A stretch of DNA of 64,000 nucleotides from Girardinichthys multiradiatus (taxonomy: Eukaryota; Chordata; Actinopteri; Cyprinodontiformes; Goodeidae). The notes under the pieces were generated by a model. It saw only the letters and a program-made list of their open reading frames with translations, ran no database searches and was not told where the DNA came from. The DNA is taken from positions 23,917,049 through 23,981,048 of the forward strand of contig NC_061816.1 in the NCBI RefSeq assembly GCF_021462225.1, written 5' to 3'. Position 1 is the stretch's first letter; the number at the start of each line of letters is the position of its first letter. This document shows, in pieces, positions 49,443-60,992 of the stretch. The position numbers were made by a program, and so were the translations under genes.

Positions 49443-50249
49443 CGAGAGAAAGGTTATGTGCGATGTGTAGAGGTCTTCCCTGTATGTTTCCTATGTGTCT
49501 TGTTGAAGCACCCCCTCCGAGAGGTCTTCAGCGTGTTCGTTTATTCACCGTAAGCTGAAAGAATTCACACCTATTGAAATAATACACTCAGACACCGTTA
49601 TATTGAATTCAAAAGTACCTGGACCAGGGAAGCTCTCTCATGTGATCAGAACACACACCGAGACGACTTCGGAGCTTCTCACTGGGCACATGGCTTTTAT
49701 GAAAACACATGAAAATGGGCATCGCCCTGTTTACAGTTTTTTCTCACATATAGTTGCGTACACACATTTTTCTGCCTACCATATTAGGACATTTTACTGT
49801 CTCCCAGCACCTGCACTCGTATCTACTGATATAAGCAGGGAATAAGTCAGTCTCTACTTTTTCACACACTCCTTCAGCTCTCCGTATTTTCTGCTTCATC
49901 ACACTCAAGGCCAAGTTTTGTGCAATAACAATTCCGCAGGCCACAATGTCTTATACTAACACAGGTTATACATTTCATTTCCCACACTGGTTATGAACAT
50001 AATAATAATGCACACACATAATATATCTCCACAGTCTCTCACTGTGGTGTGTGTGCAGTGAGGCAAATGACCTTATGATTTCCAACTTTCAGGCAATGCG
50101 ATGGCCTTAAGTAGACTCTGAGACGACGTTGCACTGCCCAAGAGATCGTGCCCCTGTAAGAACAGTGTTCTTCAACCACCTCTTCAATCACTCGCCAGTG
50201 ATCAGCTTACAGTTCTTTGTTTTGTGGTGGTCCGCTGTCCTCACATCTT
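49443..50249 (-). other. pol-env interval of the minus-strand retrovirus, nothing named
   Basis: Contains a 66-codon minus-strand frame (49744-49944) with several Cys that I do not recognise. The region may hold leader, splice or decayed pol sequence. Confidence 0.4.
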
Positions 50250-50537
50250 TTAGGCCGTGGATGATCCAGTTGGAAGATGACTTGTGTCCTGGGTGACTAG
50301 TAGGATCTGTTATGGGCCATTCCAGCGCCTGGAATTCCATTGTTTTCTCCTAGATTCTCTGATCAGAATCCAGTCGCCAGGAATAAAGGACTGGAGGGTG
50401 GAAGTGGCTGTTTCTGGTAATGCAGCCTTCACCGTCTGTGAAACTTGAGAAAACACAGTGGACATGTTTTGACAGTAAAACAACATCCTATCTTCACACA
50501 AAGATGTGGAAAAAAATGATCTTGGCAATATCCCCAT
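50250..50537 (-). pseudogene. retroviral integrase C-terminal domain fragment
   Basis: The minus-strand frame contains FIPGDWILIRESRRKQWNSR followed by RWNGP, the characteristic GD(W/Y)(V/I)...RK.W..RW.GP pattern of the SH3-like integrase C-terminal domain. A TAA follows NGP at about 50310. It lies upstream of env in viral sense, as expected for the end of pol. Confidence 0.75.
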
Positions 50538-50560
50538 GTTACTTTATTCTGACATTCCCC

Positions 50561-53389
50561 CCTTCTGGCGCAGGGTCCAACCCATGCGACAATCCAGCAA
50601 AAGGTTTAAACAAAAATGTTCTAGTAACCAAGATCACATTACATAGAACCAAAGAAATGAATTCTGACATAACTATGTGTCCCTATGAATTTAACGAAAA
50701 CAACATAAATAAAATCCAGATGTTTTTAACTGCAATTCAGTTCCATTAACAACAAAACAAAACTTCAGTCGTTGTACAGTTCATCAATATCTTACTTAGA
50801 ATTAAGTCACATATCATCCTGATTAGTCTTGTATGAAGATAAGTATTAGATTAATGGAAATCTAATGTAATTTTGATGCATACACTCTACAAATTTAATC
50901 TAATAAATAATTCCTGTCAAGTATGAAATCATAACTCTGATTGTTTATCAAAAATATATTCCTTACTTTTGGCATATCTTGGACTGTCAGTTAGCTTAAT
51001 GGCACCAGGGAAAACTTTCAATCTAATAAATCACCAATGATTCTGTATGCAAAACTAATAATAAAAAAAAAAAGTTTTAACTATTTCATTAACCTTTTAA
51101 TGGTAAAACACATACATCTAAATGTCATGCTACATCCTTTATCATAATACAAAAAAAAAACATGTTTTTAAGGCAACAATCACTACAAGCATTTTGATTC
51201 TTTTGTCTCTTAAACAGTGTGAAAACTTAGGAAGGGAGGTGCTGAGCATTTCCATGGGAGCAAAGGCATGAACCAACCTGGTAGGTGGGCCGAGTCAGGC
51301 AGCACTAACCTCTGATGGCGGACCCACAGTTTCTTCATTCCAACCCATCTTAGTGAACCTTAAACTGCAAAACTGTTAACATGCACCTACCTCAGAAACA
51401 AGCTGCTTCTTAACTCTCCTGGAAACTCGAGGTTTTAATCAATCTGGGATTTAGAAACATTATTCTAAACATGGATTATTGTGTCATGCAACATATAAAC
51501 AAACATTCATTCCAACAAAACAAAGACAAAACATCAAAGACAGACAAATGGCCAAATTTGAAGCTTCAAGAATTCAAAGAAATTTTTAACAATCTGTTTT
51601 CAGAATATGTTTTCTTAGCCATATCTTTTAATGATGTAATTGATCAATTTTGTTATGACAATCGTCAGGATCCTTTTTAAGATGAGTGCACATAATCCAA
51701 AGAGATCTCAAACTATTTAGAAGCACAGCAACAGTTTCTTCTTAAATGAATCCAAATTCCCTGATGCTGAAACCTTTTGTCAATTCTTTGTATTCTGTAA
51801 TAATAATAACTACAACCCTGAGAGTTGTTGTTATAGTTCTCTTTTTGTTTGGTTCAATTTGATTGCAGCTGTATTCCAGAATTTCTCTGCTCAGGTTAAA
51901 TGCAAAGAAGTATTTTAAGCCGGCATTGACATTTTTATGGTATAGCCAAACAAACAAAAACTGCAGTGTTTGACTTAAGAAACTTGACTCCAAACTGGAC
52001 TTTTTTCCACATAGCGTTTCAAAAGGAGGACACATATAATTTTCCTTAATTTGGCTATTTAAATTTTGAGAGTTGGGGAGAAACATATTACTAGAACCCC
52101 TCTTTAATAATCCAAATGCTGATAAATGTTCCAATATTTTATAATTTAGTAATCTGAAATTACCTTGTGTACCTTTGTACTCCCATGTATTCTTTTAATC
52201 TTTAAACCCTAAGAAATGAAACAAGTAGACTGGAGTTTGAGCCGACCATCCTCTTTAGTGTTGAGAGGGCCTTTATTTTTTTTCTTTTCCTAAAATGAAG
52301 GATTTTACTTGTCTTTATTCCGTTATGAAAATCCTAACCTTGGTTCCAAAACAAACCTCTTCAGCCCCAATCTGTGTCCCCCAGAGTAGAAATTTTGAGT
52401 ATTATTGCATTTCAAAGCCACCAAATGACTGGAACCCATCATTGGCTTAGATCTGTTTAAATTTTTTGTGTGATACCACTGTCCAATCAGATTCTTTCTT
52501 ACCTTCAAAAATAACCCACTTTTTCCCATTCTCATTTTAAAGGTTTGTTTTACCAAGGAAAATGTGTTTAACAAAACCAATTACTCTCAAAAGTTGAAAA
52601 TGTTTTAGCCAGTGATGTCTTTGAAAACAAGTGTTTTAATATTCCTATGCAACATAGAACTGATTAGGTTTCCTTTCCTTCTCCAAAGGGAGAAAAAAAG
52701 AACCTGCAGAACCAAGCCAGTCATAGTTTTTGTCAGGACCTGATATAAGGTACAGTGTAAATTAACACGCTGCATGAATCCGAAGAGGGAAGGAAAAAAT
52801 TAATATAACCTTGTCAAAATAAGGTGAGATCTTTCCATGTAATCCATGCAACATTCATTAACTGTTCACAGTTAACTCCATAAAAGTTACAATAAATGTC
52901 CTTATATCCTTATGTGTAATCCATGTAATAATTATTATAAATACACAGTTGAAGCAGTGGAGAGTGAAACAAGCTTGTTCTCATATTCTGGAGCTGAGAG
53001 ACTGGAGAGGCCTGTGTGGAGGCACATATCTGCCACATGTTATCTGTCTTATCTTTTGCAAAAATATAAATAAGTATATCCAAAGAAATGATGTATGATG
53101 ATTTTATATTCTTTCACATGTATTGAATAAAATTTGTAATCTTTGATTAACAAGTTAAAAGATGTATGATTGAAATGTGGTTAAGAACTGAGAATTAGAA
53201 TAAAAAAATAAAAAACTTTAAGGTTTGACATTCTCAATCAGCTATATATGAAAGAGATAATGTGTGGTGTATGAATAAAAAGGATGAAGTTTAAGTAATG
53301 GTTTTAAACTGTAAATTAAGTAAATGCTGTAACTAAAAGTTTGAGCAGCACCCATGTAAGAATTAAAGCCTCTGTTTAAGAGGAAGTGT
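50561..53389. other. AT-rich DNA, nothing recognised
   Basis: 2.8 kb without supported genes. The 130-codon minus-strand frame 51742-52134 and others show no family motifs. It may contain decayed gag/pol of the minus-strand virus or the U3 of the plus-strand one. Confidence 0.4.
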
Positions 53390-53662
53390 AACGTTGAGTG
53401 AGACAGGGATAGTGCAGATGTTCAGGGATTGGGGAAGTGAGAGCTGTAGCTTATAGCACAAGACTGATGACTGATCCGGGGGCGCCGGGCAAAGAAGAGG
53501 CCAGCAGACAGCTTAGGACTGAGGTGATGATGGCATGTCTGATATGGACACGAGGGAAATTCCAGAAAATAAAAAAGATCACCTTATGTCACGGGTGACC
53601 AATGGGACAGCCATGGCAACAACCACTGTCCAATGAGCACAAAGAGTTTGGTGGAAATGCTC

Positions 53663-53670
53663 TATATAAA
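53663..53670 (+). promoter_or_regulatory. candidate TATA box of the plus-strand retroviral LTR
   Basis: TATATAAA in the context 'gctctatataaaatgggc', about 1.1 kb before the primer-binding site. If it is the LTR promoter, R-U5 plus leader is unusually long. Confidence 0.4.
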
Positions 53671-53699
53671 ATGGGCAAGAATAGAGGAACTAGTTAATT

Positions 53700-54765
53700 G
53701 TATTCCTCGCAGAAGACCAGCAAACAAGATCGGAGAGATGCCACAGAGGAATCAGAGGACCAGAGACACAGCCTAGCTGATCGACTGCATTTAACAGAGA
53801 ATCAACCCGTTGCCTTTGAAGGACTGTGCCTCAAGATTAAGAATCTGATTTCATCTGAAAGCTTTTTATCCAGACAACAGAAGTGAACTTGATCGTTGAA
53901 CAGCTGATTGCTCCAAGATTCAGGCATCTGGAAGTCCTGAATCAAACTCATTTGCGTCTCCGGTTTTCCCTCAACCCTTCAGCCCCTGGAAACCACTGCC
54001 TTTGGGGACAAAGAACAACAAAGAACCAGTTTAGCCATCAAAGTTTGGAGCATCAGTACCTGCCACTTAAAGGAAGAAAACTGAAGATTAAGTCGTATTC
54101 TCCTCAAGAAACCACTCGTTGTTACCAGAAGAATTCTTCTCCATCAGGTTCATGGATGAGTCTCCGTCTTCAAAGCCTCTCCAAACCCACTAGTTTCAGC
54201 ATCACGGTAAGACAGGCTGAATTGATTGATTTATTTCTATTATTGAAATTATTACATGTTGCCGAATTGAAGCTGTTACTGACCCCTGCAAAAGCATTAC
54301 TAATTAAAGAAAGCATATAAAATTCTAGTTAAATCGTGGACATTCAATTATTTGAGTCACCGCATTGTTGGTTTTTCATTGGTGGTAAAAAGTCTTGTAG
54401 CCTGGTTCTAAGATATTTTTAGGAGGTTTTTTGTAGGTTGCCTTAGTCAAGTTTGTTAAAACAGTGCCCTCGGGGCTCGTGCTGAGCTACTAAAATTAAC
54501 CTAGCCCATATACCAAGAGCCAGTTGTAAATTAGGGAATGAGCAGCCGTGAACAAAAGTGACTGTTGAAGGTGTGGATGACTGCTGTCAGAGGCTAGGCG
54601 AGTCATTTCCCGACACCAGCTTAAACAGAACTTTCAGTAAACCTGCTTAGTAAGACTTTTCAGGTTTAGGGAAGTCCGGACCCGTTAGATGGAGAGCTGG
54701 ATTGAACAATCCCTTTAGACATGGGGAAGTAGGAGGGAGGGGTTAGCTCATCGGACAACGATAGG
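53700..54765 (+). other. presumed R-U5/leader of the retroviral element
   Basis: Contains a 145-codon frame (53883-54320) rich in Ser/Leu/Gln with no recognised similarity. LTR termini are not clear, so I leave this unassigned. Confidence 0.35.
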
Positions 54766-54783
54766 TGGCACCCAAACAGGGAC
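54766..54783 (+). promoter_or_regulatory. candidate tRNA-Lys-type primer-binding site
   Basis: TGGCACCCAAACAGGGAC differs at two positions from the 18-nt site complementary to tRNA-Lys3 (TGGCGCCCGAACAGGGAC, from memory). It lies about 300 bp before the first gag-like ATG (55074), the expected relative position. Confidence 0.6.
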
Positions 54784-55279
54784 CCTGAAAGAGATAAAGG
54801 GGCCCCAGAAGAAGGATGCTCAGCAGAGAGTCTGCCTGAGCACCCTGGACCGACAGCCTGAAAGGGAGTAAGGTTGTCTGAGACTGATAAGGCCATCAGT
54901 CACAACCCTCGTAGTAACTGCATAGCGTGCAGGTGAGGATAGGGCTTTATTGAGGGTAGACTGACCATACCCAGACAGTAAAGCTAGTAGCCAAATGGTC
55001 TAAACCCATCCCTACTCGAAGGTACCTCGAGAGGCTTTGGAGACGGACAACACGAGATGACAAAGACATAGCGATGGACGAAGAGATTGAAATGCAGGAA
55101 CTGACGGAGCAGGGAGTTGAAGGACCACTCCGGTCAACAGAACAACCGACATCAACACAGTTAGAGCTACACTGCTTTTCCCTACTGAGGTGCTGCTAGG
55201 TGGGGACGGATATTAAACATGGGCTTCATCAGTAAATAAAAATTTCCTCAGTTTCAACCAAGAGCAACCAGAAGAAACA
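54784..55279 (+). other. retroviral leader and start of gag-like region
   Basis: The ATG at 55074 opens MDEEIEMQELTEQGVEGPL with a stop after about 40 codons. A frame change then leads into the gag-like frame. Confidence 0.4.
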
Positions 55280-56945
55280 CTGGTGAGTCAGCTAACTAAC
55301 CACTTCCAAAGAGATGAAGTATACTATTGTTCAGAGATAAAACATAGATTTACACTGGTCGTGATGCCATGCCCCAAGGTAGTCCAGAAGAAGGAAGACA
55401 TTGATTGATGGTTACGCTGGTGGATAGGGTTCCTTGAACAGTGGGGACCGGGGAAGCTGATCTCACTGTACAGTCCATCCGAAAAATATGACCCGATTGT
55501 AAAGATGGTTGCCAATGACACTGGATTGAATGGGTACCTCACAAACCCCATTGCCAGAGCCACTGCAAGACTGAGAGATTATGAACAAGAGATCAGAAAA
55601 ATGACCCAGTTCAAAGAAAAGATGCAAGCCATCCAAGATGACGACAAAGATAGTTTGCTTGAAGAATGTGGTGAGTATAGCAGACCGGAGCAAATAAAAA
55701 ATCACAGAGCTGACTCAGAGGTACCAACTTATGACTTAACAGCAGGAACAGAGAGTGAAGAAGAGGGCCATGAGTAAGAACAAGAGCAAGACCAAAGAGA
55801 AGCTGAACCCAGCCAAGGACCAATTATTACTCCTACATCGTAAGGCCGAAGGGTGACATCCTTCAACGGATTGCTCAGACCAGACAAGAATTGCTAGACT
55901 GCCACGCAGGGAGCCCTCTTATCAGCAGCCCTCGAGCACCATAGGGAAACCCTCCAACGTATGGCCAAAACCCCAAGCCACAGGGAGCATGACCCCACAC
56001 AAAGTAAAGTAAGAGACCTTACCTTCCAATGTGAACAAGAAGCCAAAGAAAATAGTGCCAGTAACCAACTCAGAATGACAAAAAAGACAGAGGTCAAAGA
56101 AAAAGAGCCAAGAAAGGTTAGTCAGAAGTCAGACAGAGACATGATGAGGAAAGTCCTAGACTCGATGCCACTAGATGCAAGACAAATTTCCCTGCAAAAT
56201 GGGACCCGACTCTACCAAGTTATCGGAGACCCCTGGGACATAGAGGGAGACGGACTGTTAGTTTTCACAAATGACAACTTTAAGATCCACAATACCAAAT
56301 TCAGGAAAAGGTTTAGAGCCCAGGCAGGGGAAGATTTCAAAAAAGATGTTCGAGAGTTGAGAAGAAAAGTGAGCCAGAACAAAGCAAGCAAAGTGCATCT
56401 AACTAGTGGGGCCGACCTCACTTATTATGCTGTCATCCACTCTCCCATTGCCACTTAGAAAAAGGGAGAAGACTTGAAAGAGTATAGAGAGAAAATGTAG
56501 GTAGTCCTGGAAGAAGGACTGAATGCTGCCATCAACCACGGCCTGAGAAGGGTAACAATATGCCTAGACAGACTGAGATCACATGACCTGCCATGGGAGT
56601 CGGCAGAAAAAGTAGCCGTTGCAACAGCACACCATGTAGTCAAGAATCTGCTGACAGATGCCTCACCGACTGAAATAGTCATTGTTACTTCCCTTAGCCA
56701 GCAAGAGAGTCGGAGGAAGAGAGAGCTGGCGTTAGTAGAAAGGATGAATGAGAAGAAGCTGAAATATCCCCCTTACTTAGAGATACCAAGAATCCAACAA
56801 GGGAACAAAATCAAACCACACCCTGATGAAAAATGCTACCTGCACAAGAGTGAGACCAACCAAGTGACCCGCTTGGAGAAAAGACCAAAATCAGCAAAGA
56901 AGGACGCAGCTGCCCCTTCAACCTCTGTGCTGACTGTGGAACGTA
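55280..56945 (+). pseudogene. gag-like region of the retroviral element with in-frame stops
   Basis: Essentially one reading frame (that of 55505-55777 and 55961-56458) with stops near 55408, 55776, 55842, 55890, 56456 and 56498. N-terminal portion: LEQWGPGKLISLYSPSEKYD, NGYLTNPIARATARLRDYEQ, then highly charged Glu/Lys-rich, probably coiled-coil segments. The C-terminal portion holds the macro-domain-like segment described separately and a Lys-rich tail. I see no CCHC zinc knuckle, which is normal in most retroviral gags but absent in spuma-like ones. The frame resumes after the hAT insertion to TAA 60989-60991. Confidence 0.6.
56201..56700 (+). pseudogene. macro-domain-like (ADP-ribose-binding fold) segment inside the retroviral gag-like frame
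   Basis: From about 56201 the frame reads as a macro fold: a strand then GDPWDIEGDGLLVFTNDN (position of the GDI...DAIVNAAN strand and loop), a helix with FRAQAGEDFKKDV (the AG.... helix), the strand KVHLTSGADLTYYAVIHSP (counterpart of 'G....T.gy.L....viH..gP'), helix LEEGLNAAINHGLRRVTICL (counterpart of L..A...g..siafP), DLPWESAEKVAVATAHHVVK (g.P...aa.i...av..f) and a final strand EIVIVT. Catalytic-type Asn context NAAN is FTND here. TAG codons at 56456-56458 and 56498-56500 break it. Family macro domains bind or hydrolyse ADP-ribose; function here is inferred only. Confidence 0.65.
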
Positions 56946-56953
56946 GCCTAGCT
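56946..56953. repeat. 8-bp target-site duplication of the hAT element (left)
   Basis: GCCTAGCT at 56946-56953 is repeated at 60870-60877, immediately outside the two hAT ends; 8 bp is the standard hAT duplication length. Removing the element and one copy restores the retroviral reading frame across the junction. Confidence 0.92.
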
Positions 56954-58479
56954 CAGAGGTTCCCAAAGTGGGGGGCGCGCCCCCTAGGGGGGGCTCAGCG
57001 TCATTGCAACTGAAAAAAAGAATGCTTGGACACTGTTAGCATAATGGACAGGTTGCGGGACTCCCACAAAAACGTAAAAAAGAAAATGAAGAATCACCAA
57101 ATTTGCTTCCAAAACAACTTTCTTCAAAGCCAATGGTTGGAAAATATGACAAATCATATCTTGCCTTGGGATTCACCTGCACAATGGTGGGTAATGAGGA
57201 GAGTGTGTTGTCTGTCTTAAAGTATTAGCTTGTGACAGTTTGAAGCCTAACAAGTTCAGACGCCACTTGGAGACAAAACATCCAGAGCACAAAGATAAGG
57301 CAGTTGATTTGTTTCGACAAAAACTCGTAAACTGCCGTGCCCAGCAATGTCTCTTTACTAAAGCTGCAAATGTACCGGCAAACGCTCAACTCAGCTCATA
57401 TAAAGTTGCTTACCGGGTGGCAAAGTGTAAAAAGCCGCACACAATCGCGGAGGAATTAATACTTCCTTGTGCTATGGACATAGTTTCGACTATGATTGAT
57501 GACACAGCAGCCAGCAAACTACGGGCTATTCCTCTGTCTAATAATACTATCGGTAGGCGCATTAATGACATTTCAAAGGACATAGAGGAGCAACTTAATG
57601 AAAAGGTGCGTGACAGCCGCTTTGCTCTGCAGATGGATGAAGCCATCGACAGTAACAAAGACTGCTTACTGATAACTTACGTCAGATTCATAGATGGAGA
57701 TGACATGAGGGAGGAGTTGCTTTTCTGCAAACAAGTTCCTGGCAGAGCTACTGCAGAGGAACTGTTTAAAATCATTGACTCATACTTGAAAAAGGCCAAT
57801 CTGAAATGGGAGGACTGTGTGGGGATCTGCACTGACGGGGGGCAAGCTATGGCTGGGAAACGAGGAGGGCTGCAAGCGCTCATCAAGCGCGTCTCCGCTA
57901 ATGTGCAGTGGACACACTGCATGATACACCACGAAGCACTGGCGTCTAAACAGCTAAGTTCCGAGCTTAATGAAGTAATGACCGATGTCATCGCCATAGT
58001 CAACTACATCAAAACACGACCTGTCAAAGCCCGTCTCTTTTCGGCACTGTGTGAGGAAATGGACTCTGAGAACAAAGCCGTGTTGTTTCACAGCGAGTCC
58101 CGATGGTTGTCACGTGGGAAAGTGTTGTCCAGGGTCTTTGAGCTGCGAGATGAGATCCGCATCTTTTTGAAGGAAGAAGGCTGTGGACCTGCCCACAAAT
58201 TTTCCTGTAACAAGTTCCTGATGAAACTTGCATACCTCAGTGACATGTTTTTAAAAGTCAATGAACTGAATTTGCAGATGCATGGCACAAACACACACCT
58301 CCCACATCTGGCAGATAAAATCATATCATTCATCAGAAAACTTGAGATTTGGCAGCAGCGACTCATGTGGACTCATTTGAGAACTTGAAATTATTCATTG
58401 AAGACAACAAGCTGCAGAACACAGTGATCTCATGCATGCGAGCACACATCTCTGCCCTTCAGAAACATTTCCTGAGATA

Positions 58480-60089
58480 CAGGTCCTTCTCAAAATATTA
58501 GCATATTGTGACAAAGTTCATTATTTTCCATAATGTCATGATGAAAATTTAATATTCATATATTTTAGATTCATTGCACACTAACTGAAATATTTTAGGT
58601 CTTTTATTGTCTTAATACAGATGATTTTGGCATACAGCTCATGAAAACCCAAAATTCCTATCTCACAAAATTAGCATATCATTAAAAGGGTCTCTAAACG
58701 AGCTATGAACCTAATCATCTGAATCAACGAGTTAACTCTAAACACCTGCAAAAGATTCCTGAGGCCTTTAAAACTCCCAGCCTGGTTCATCACTCAAAAC
58801 CCCAATCATGGGTAAGACTGCCGACCTGACTGCTGTCCAGAAGACCACTATTGACACACTCAAGCAAGAGGGTAAGACACAGAAAGAAATTTCTGAATGA
58901 ATAAGCTGTTCCCAGAGTGCTGTATCAAGGCACCTCAGTGGGAAGTCTGTGGGAAGGAAAAAGTGTGGCAGAAAACGCTGCACAACGAGAAGAGGTGACC
59001 GGACCCTGAGGAAGATTGTGGAGGAGGGCCGATTCCAGACCTTGGGAGACCTGCGGAAGCAGTGGACTGAGTCTGGAGTAGAAACATCCAGAGCCACCGT
59101 GCACAGGCGTGTGCAGGAAATGGGCTACAGGTGCCGCATTCCCCAGGTCAAGCCACTTTTGAACCAGAAACAGCGGCAGAAGCGCCTGACCTGGGCTACA
59201 GAGAAGCAGCACTGGACTGTTGCTCAGTGGTCCAAAGTACTTTTTTCGGATGAAAGCAAATTCTGCATGTCATTCGGAAATCGAGGTGCCAGAGTCTGGA
59301 GGAAGACTGGGGAGAAGGAAATGCCAAAATGCCAGAAGTCCAGTGTCAAGTAGCCACAGTCAGTGATGATCTGGGGTGCCATGTCAGCTGCTGGTGTTGG
59401 TCCACTGTGTTTTATCAAGGGCAGGGTCAATGCAGCTAGCTATCAGGAGATTTTGGAGCACTTCATGCTTCCATCTGCTGAAAAGCTTTATGGAGATGAA
59501 GATGTCATTTTTCATCACGACCTGGCACCTGCTCACAGTGCCAAAACCACTGGTAAATGGTTTACTGACCATGGTATCACTGTGCTCAATTGGCCTGCCA
59601 ACTCTCCTGACCTGAACCCCATAGAGAATCTGTGGGATATTGTGAAGAGAACGTTGAGACACTCAAGACCCAACACTCTGGATGAGCTAAAGGCCGCTAT
59701 CGAAGCATCCTGGGCCTCCATAAGACCTCGGCAGTGCCACAGGCTGATTGCCTCCATGCCACGCCGCATTGAAGCAGTCATTTCTGCAAAAGGATTCCCG
59801 ACCAAGTATTGAGTGCATAACTGTACATGATTATTTGAACGTTGACGTTTTTTGTATTAAAAACACTTTTCTTTTATTGGTTGGATGAAATATGCTAATT
59901 TTGTGAGATAGGGATTTTGGGTTTTCATGAGCTGTATGCCAAAATCATCCGTATTAAGACAATAAAAGACCTGAAATATTTCAGTTAGTGTGCAATGAAT
60001 CTAAAATATATGAATGTTAAATTTTCATCATGGCATTATGGAAAATAATTAACTTTATCACAATATGCTAATATTTTGAGAAGGACCTG
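58480..60089 (+). mobile_element. Tc1-like DNA transposon, copy D (1610 bp), nested in the hAT
   Basis: Flanked by TA (58478-58479 and 60090-60091), with the same approximately 200-bp inverted repeats as copies A-C. The hAT coding sequence ends at KHFL before it and resumes at FLVQDSKEYEW after it, which fixes the boundary. Confidence 0.97.
58808..59812 (+). pseudogene. Tc1 transposase, copy D, with two stops
   Basis: ATG 58808 begins the usual MGKTADLTAVQK protein. Two stops interrupt it: a CGA-to-TGA change (near 58898, in the ISERIG motif) and a TAC-to-TAG change at about 59351. Otherwise frame and catalytic motifs are kept, though HHDLAPAH replaces QHDLAPAH. It ends at TGA 59810-59812. 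Confidence 0.93.
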
Positions 60090-60877
60090 TATTTCCTGGT
60101 GCAGGATTCCAAAGAATATGAATGGATCCGTGATCCCTTCTGTGCAAAACCACCTACAAACTTCAGCACATTAGAGGAGGAACAGTTAATTGATGTCACC
60201 TCTAATTCAACAATGCGGCTACAGTTTAAGTCAAAGACACTGGCTGCATTTTGGATTGGAGTGGAGAAAGATTATCCACTGCTAGGTAAGAGAGCCCTGG
60301 CCATACTTCTCCCTTTTGCCACATCCTACCTTTGTGAGACAGGTTCTTCTGCTGTGGACTCAATTAAGACAAAATACAGATCAAAGCTCGACATTGAAAA
60401 CGAACTTCGAGTGGCAATCTCACAATTGCAACCCAGATTTGAGAAGATCTGCAGCAACAAGCAGGCTCACACCAGTCACTAAAAATATATGAAAGATGCT
60501 GTTTTCACAAGAAACCTTATTTTTCCTCTCAGGGAGTTGTTTGTGTTTTACACCAATTTTTCACATTTTTAAAAAACGTGTTAATAGCAATGTTGAATAT
60601 TGTTAAACTGTAAAACATTTTACATTTGAAATATTTACACTGTAATAGGTAAAATGGTTTGTTGTTTTGTAACTTAAATGACTCTGTAGTTTATTTTATT
60701 GCAACCTGTAATTTACTGCAGTTTACTGAGTTGTAAAATAAATTGCAATAGAGTTTGAAAACAAAATACGTGTGTCTGGTTGGAGGGTCAATGTGTGCTG
60801 GGCTGGGGGGCAGCAAAATTTACCTATAAATCAAAGGGGGGCCCAGGACAAAAAGTTTGGGAACCACTGGCCTAGCT

Positions 60878-60991
60878 AATTGCAGTCTGGAAGATCTAGA
60901 TGAAATAGAGCCAGTTCTAGCAAAAGATAAAGAAGCAAAGAAAAAAAATAAGACAAAGTCCAGCCCAACAAGAGATCCTGAGCCCAGTTAA
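60878..60991 (+). pseudogene. end of the retroviral gag-like frame after the hAT insertion
   Basis: Continues the interrupted frame as NCSLEDLDEIEPVLAKDKEA and a Lys-rich run to TAA 60989-60991. Acidic-then-basic composition; no zinc knuckle. Confidence 0.55.
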
Positions 60992-60992
60992 A

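Larger units (their letters stand above)
45330..50560 (-). mobile_element. remnant endogenous retrovirus, minus strand (LTR, env, integrase end)
   Basis: From right to left: the integrase C-terminal segment (50250-50537), an env leader (49251-49442), surface-protein pieces (48832-47991), a transmembrane-subunit motif (about 47962-47908), a polypurine tract and a 3' LTR. A Tc1 element (copy C) lies between env and the polypurine tract. Gag, protease, RT and the 5' LTR are not seen to the right, so the copy is truncated or decayed. Class is uncertain; the transmembrane motif is of the type found in class I (gamma/epsilon-like) envelopes. Confidence 0.75.
57115..60482 (+). pseudogene. hAT transposase, interrupted by Tc1 and frameshifted
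   Basis: The BED zinc-finger region at 57140-57290 is damaged: the second half (KPNKFRRHLETKHPEH) is intact, but the bases encoding the first Cys pair are lost and the frame shifts around 57210-57240. Then 57240-58388 is open for 382 codons with catalytic-region motifs FALQMDEAIDSN, VGICTDGGQAMAGKRGG, CMIHHEALASK and FHSESRWLSRGK. A frameshift near 58360 and the Tc1 insertion at 58479 follow. The C-terminal dimerisation region is open at 60099-60482 (EYEWIRDPFC, DYPLLGKRALAILLPFATSY, ending CSNKQAHTSH). The same protein type gave rise to host ZBED5-like genes, but this copy is a transposon, not a domesticated gene. Confidence 0.92.
56954..60869 (+). mobile_element. hAT DNA transposon (ZBED5/SCAND3-like type), 3916 bp including a nested Tc1
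   Basis: Ends CAGAGGTTCCCAAAGT (56954-56969) and inverse at 60854-60869 (reverse complement CAGTGGTTCCCAAACT), with an 8-bp TSD GCCTAGCT. Without the 1610-bp Tc1 insert and its TA it is about 2.3 kb, a normal hAT size. It carries a BED-finger/hAT transposase gene in the same direction as the retrovirus. Inserted in the gag-like frame. Confidence 0.95.

Noticed and set aside
51742..52134. 130-codon minus-strand ORF as retroviral gag or pol of the minus-strand virus
   Set aside because: Position would suit, but no RT, protease or gag motif could be identified.
53883..54320. 145-codon ORF in the retroviral leader as an accessory gene
   Set aside because: It could be a shadow of LTR or leader sequence. 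No recognised domain; kept only as a note.
56201..56700. Macro-like segment interpreted instead as a retroviral dUTPase
   Set aside because: dUTPase motifs (such as the GxxDxGYxG and RGxGGFGSTG boxes) are absent, whereas the strand-helix order and VIHSP element fit a macro domain.
57240..58388. 382-codon ORF as a domesticated host ZBED5/SCAND3-like gene
   Set aside because: It lies between matching hAT ends with an 8-bp TSD, its BED finger is damaged and its C-terminus is separated by a frameshift and a Tc1 insertion, so it is a transposon copy.
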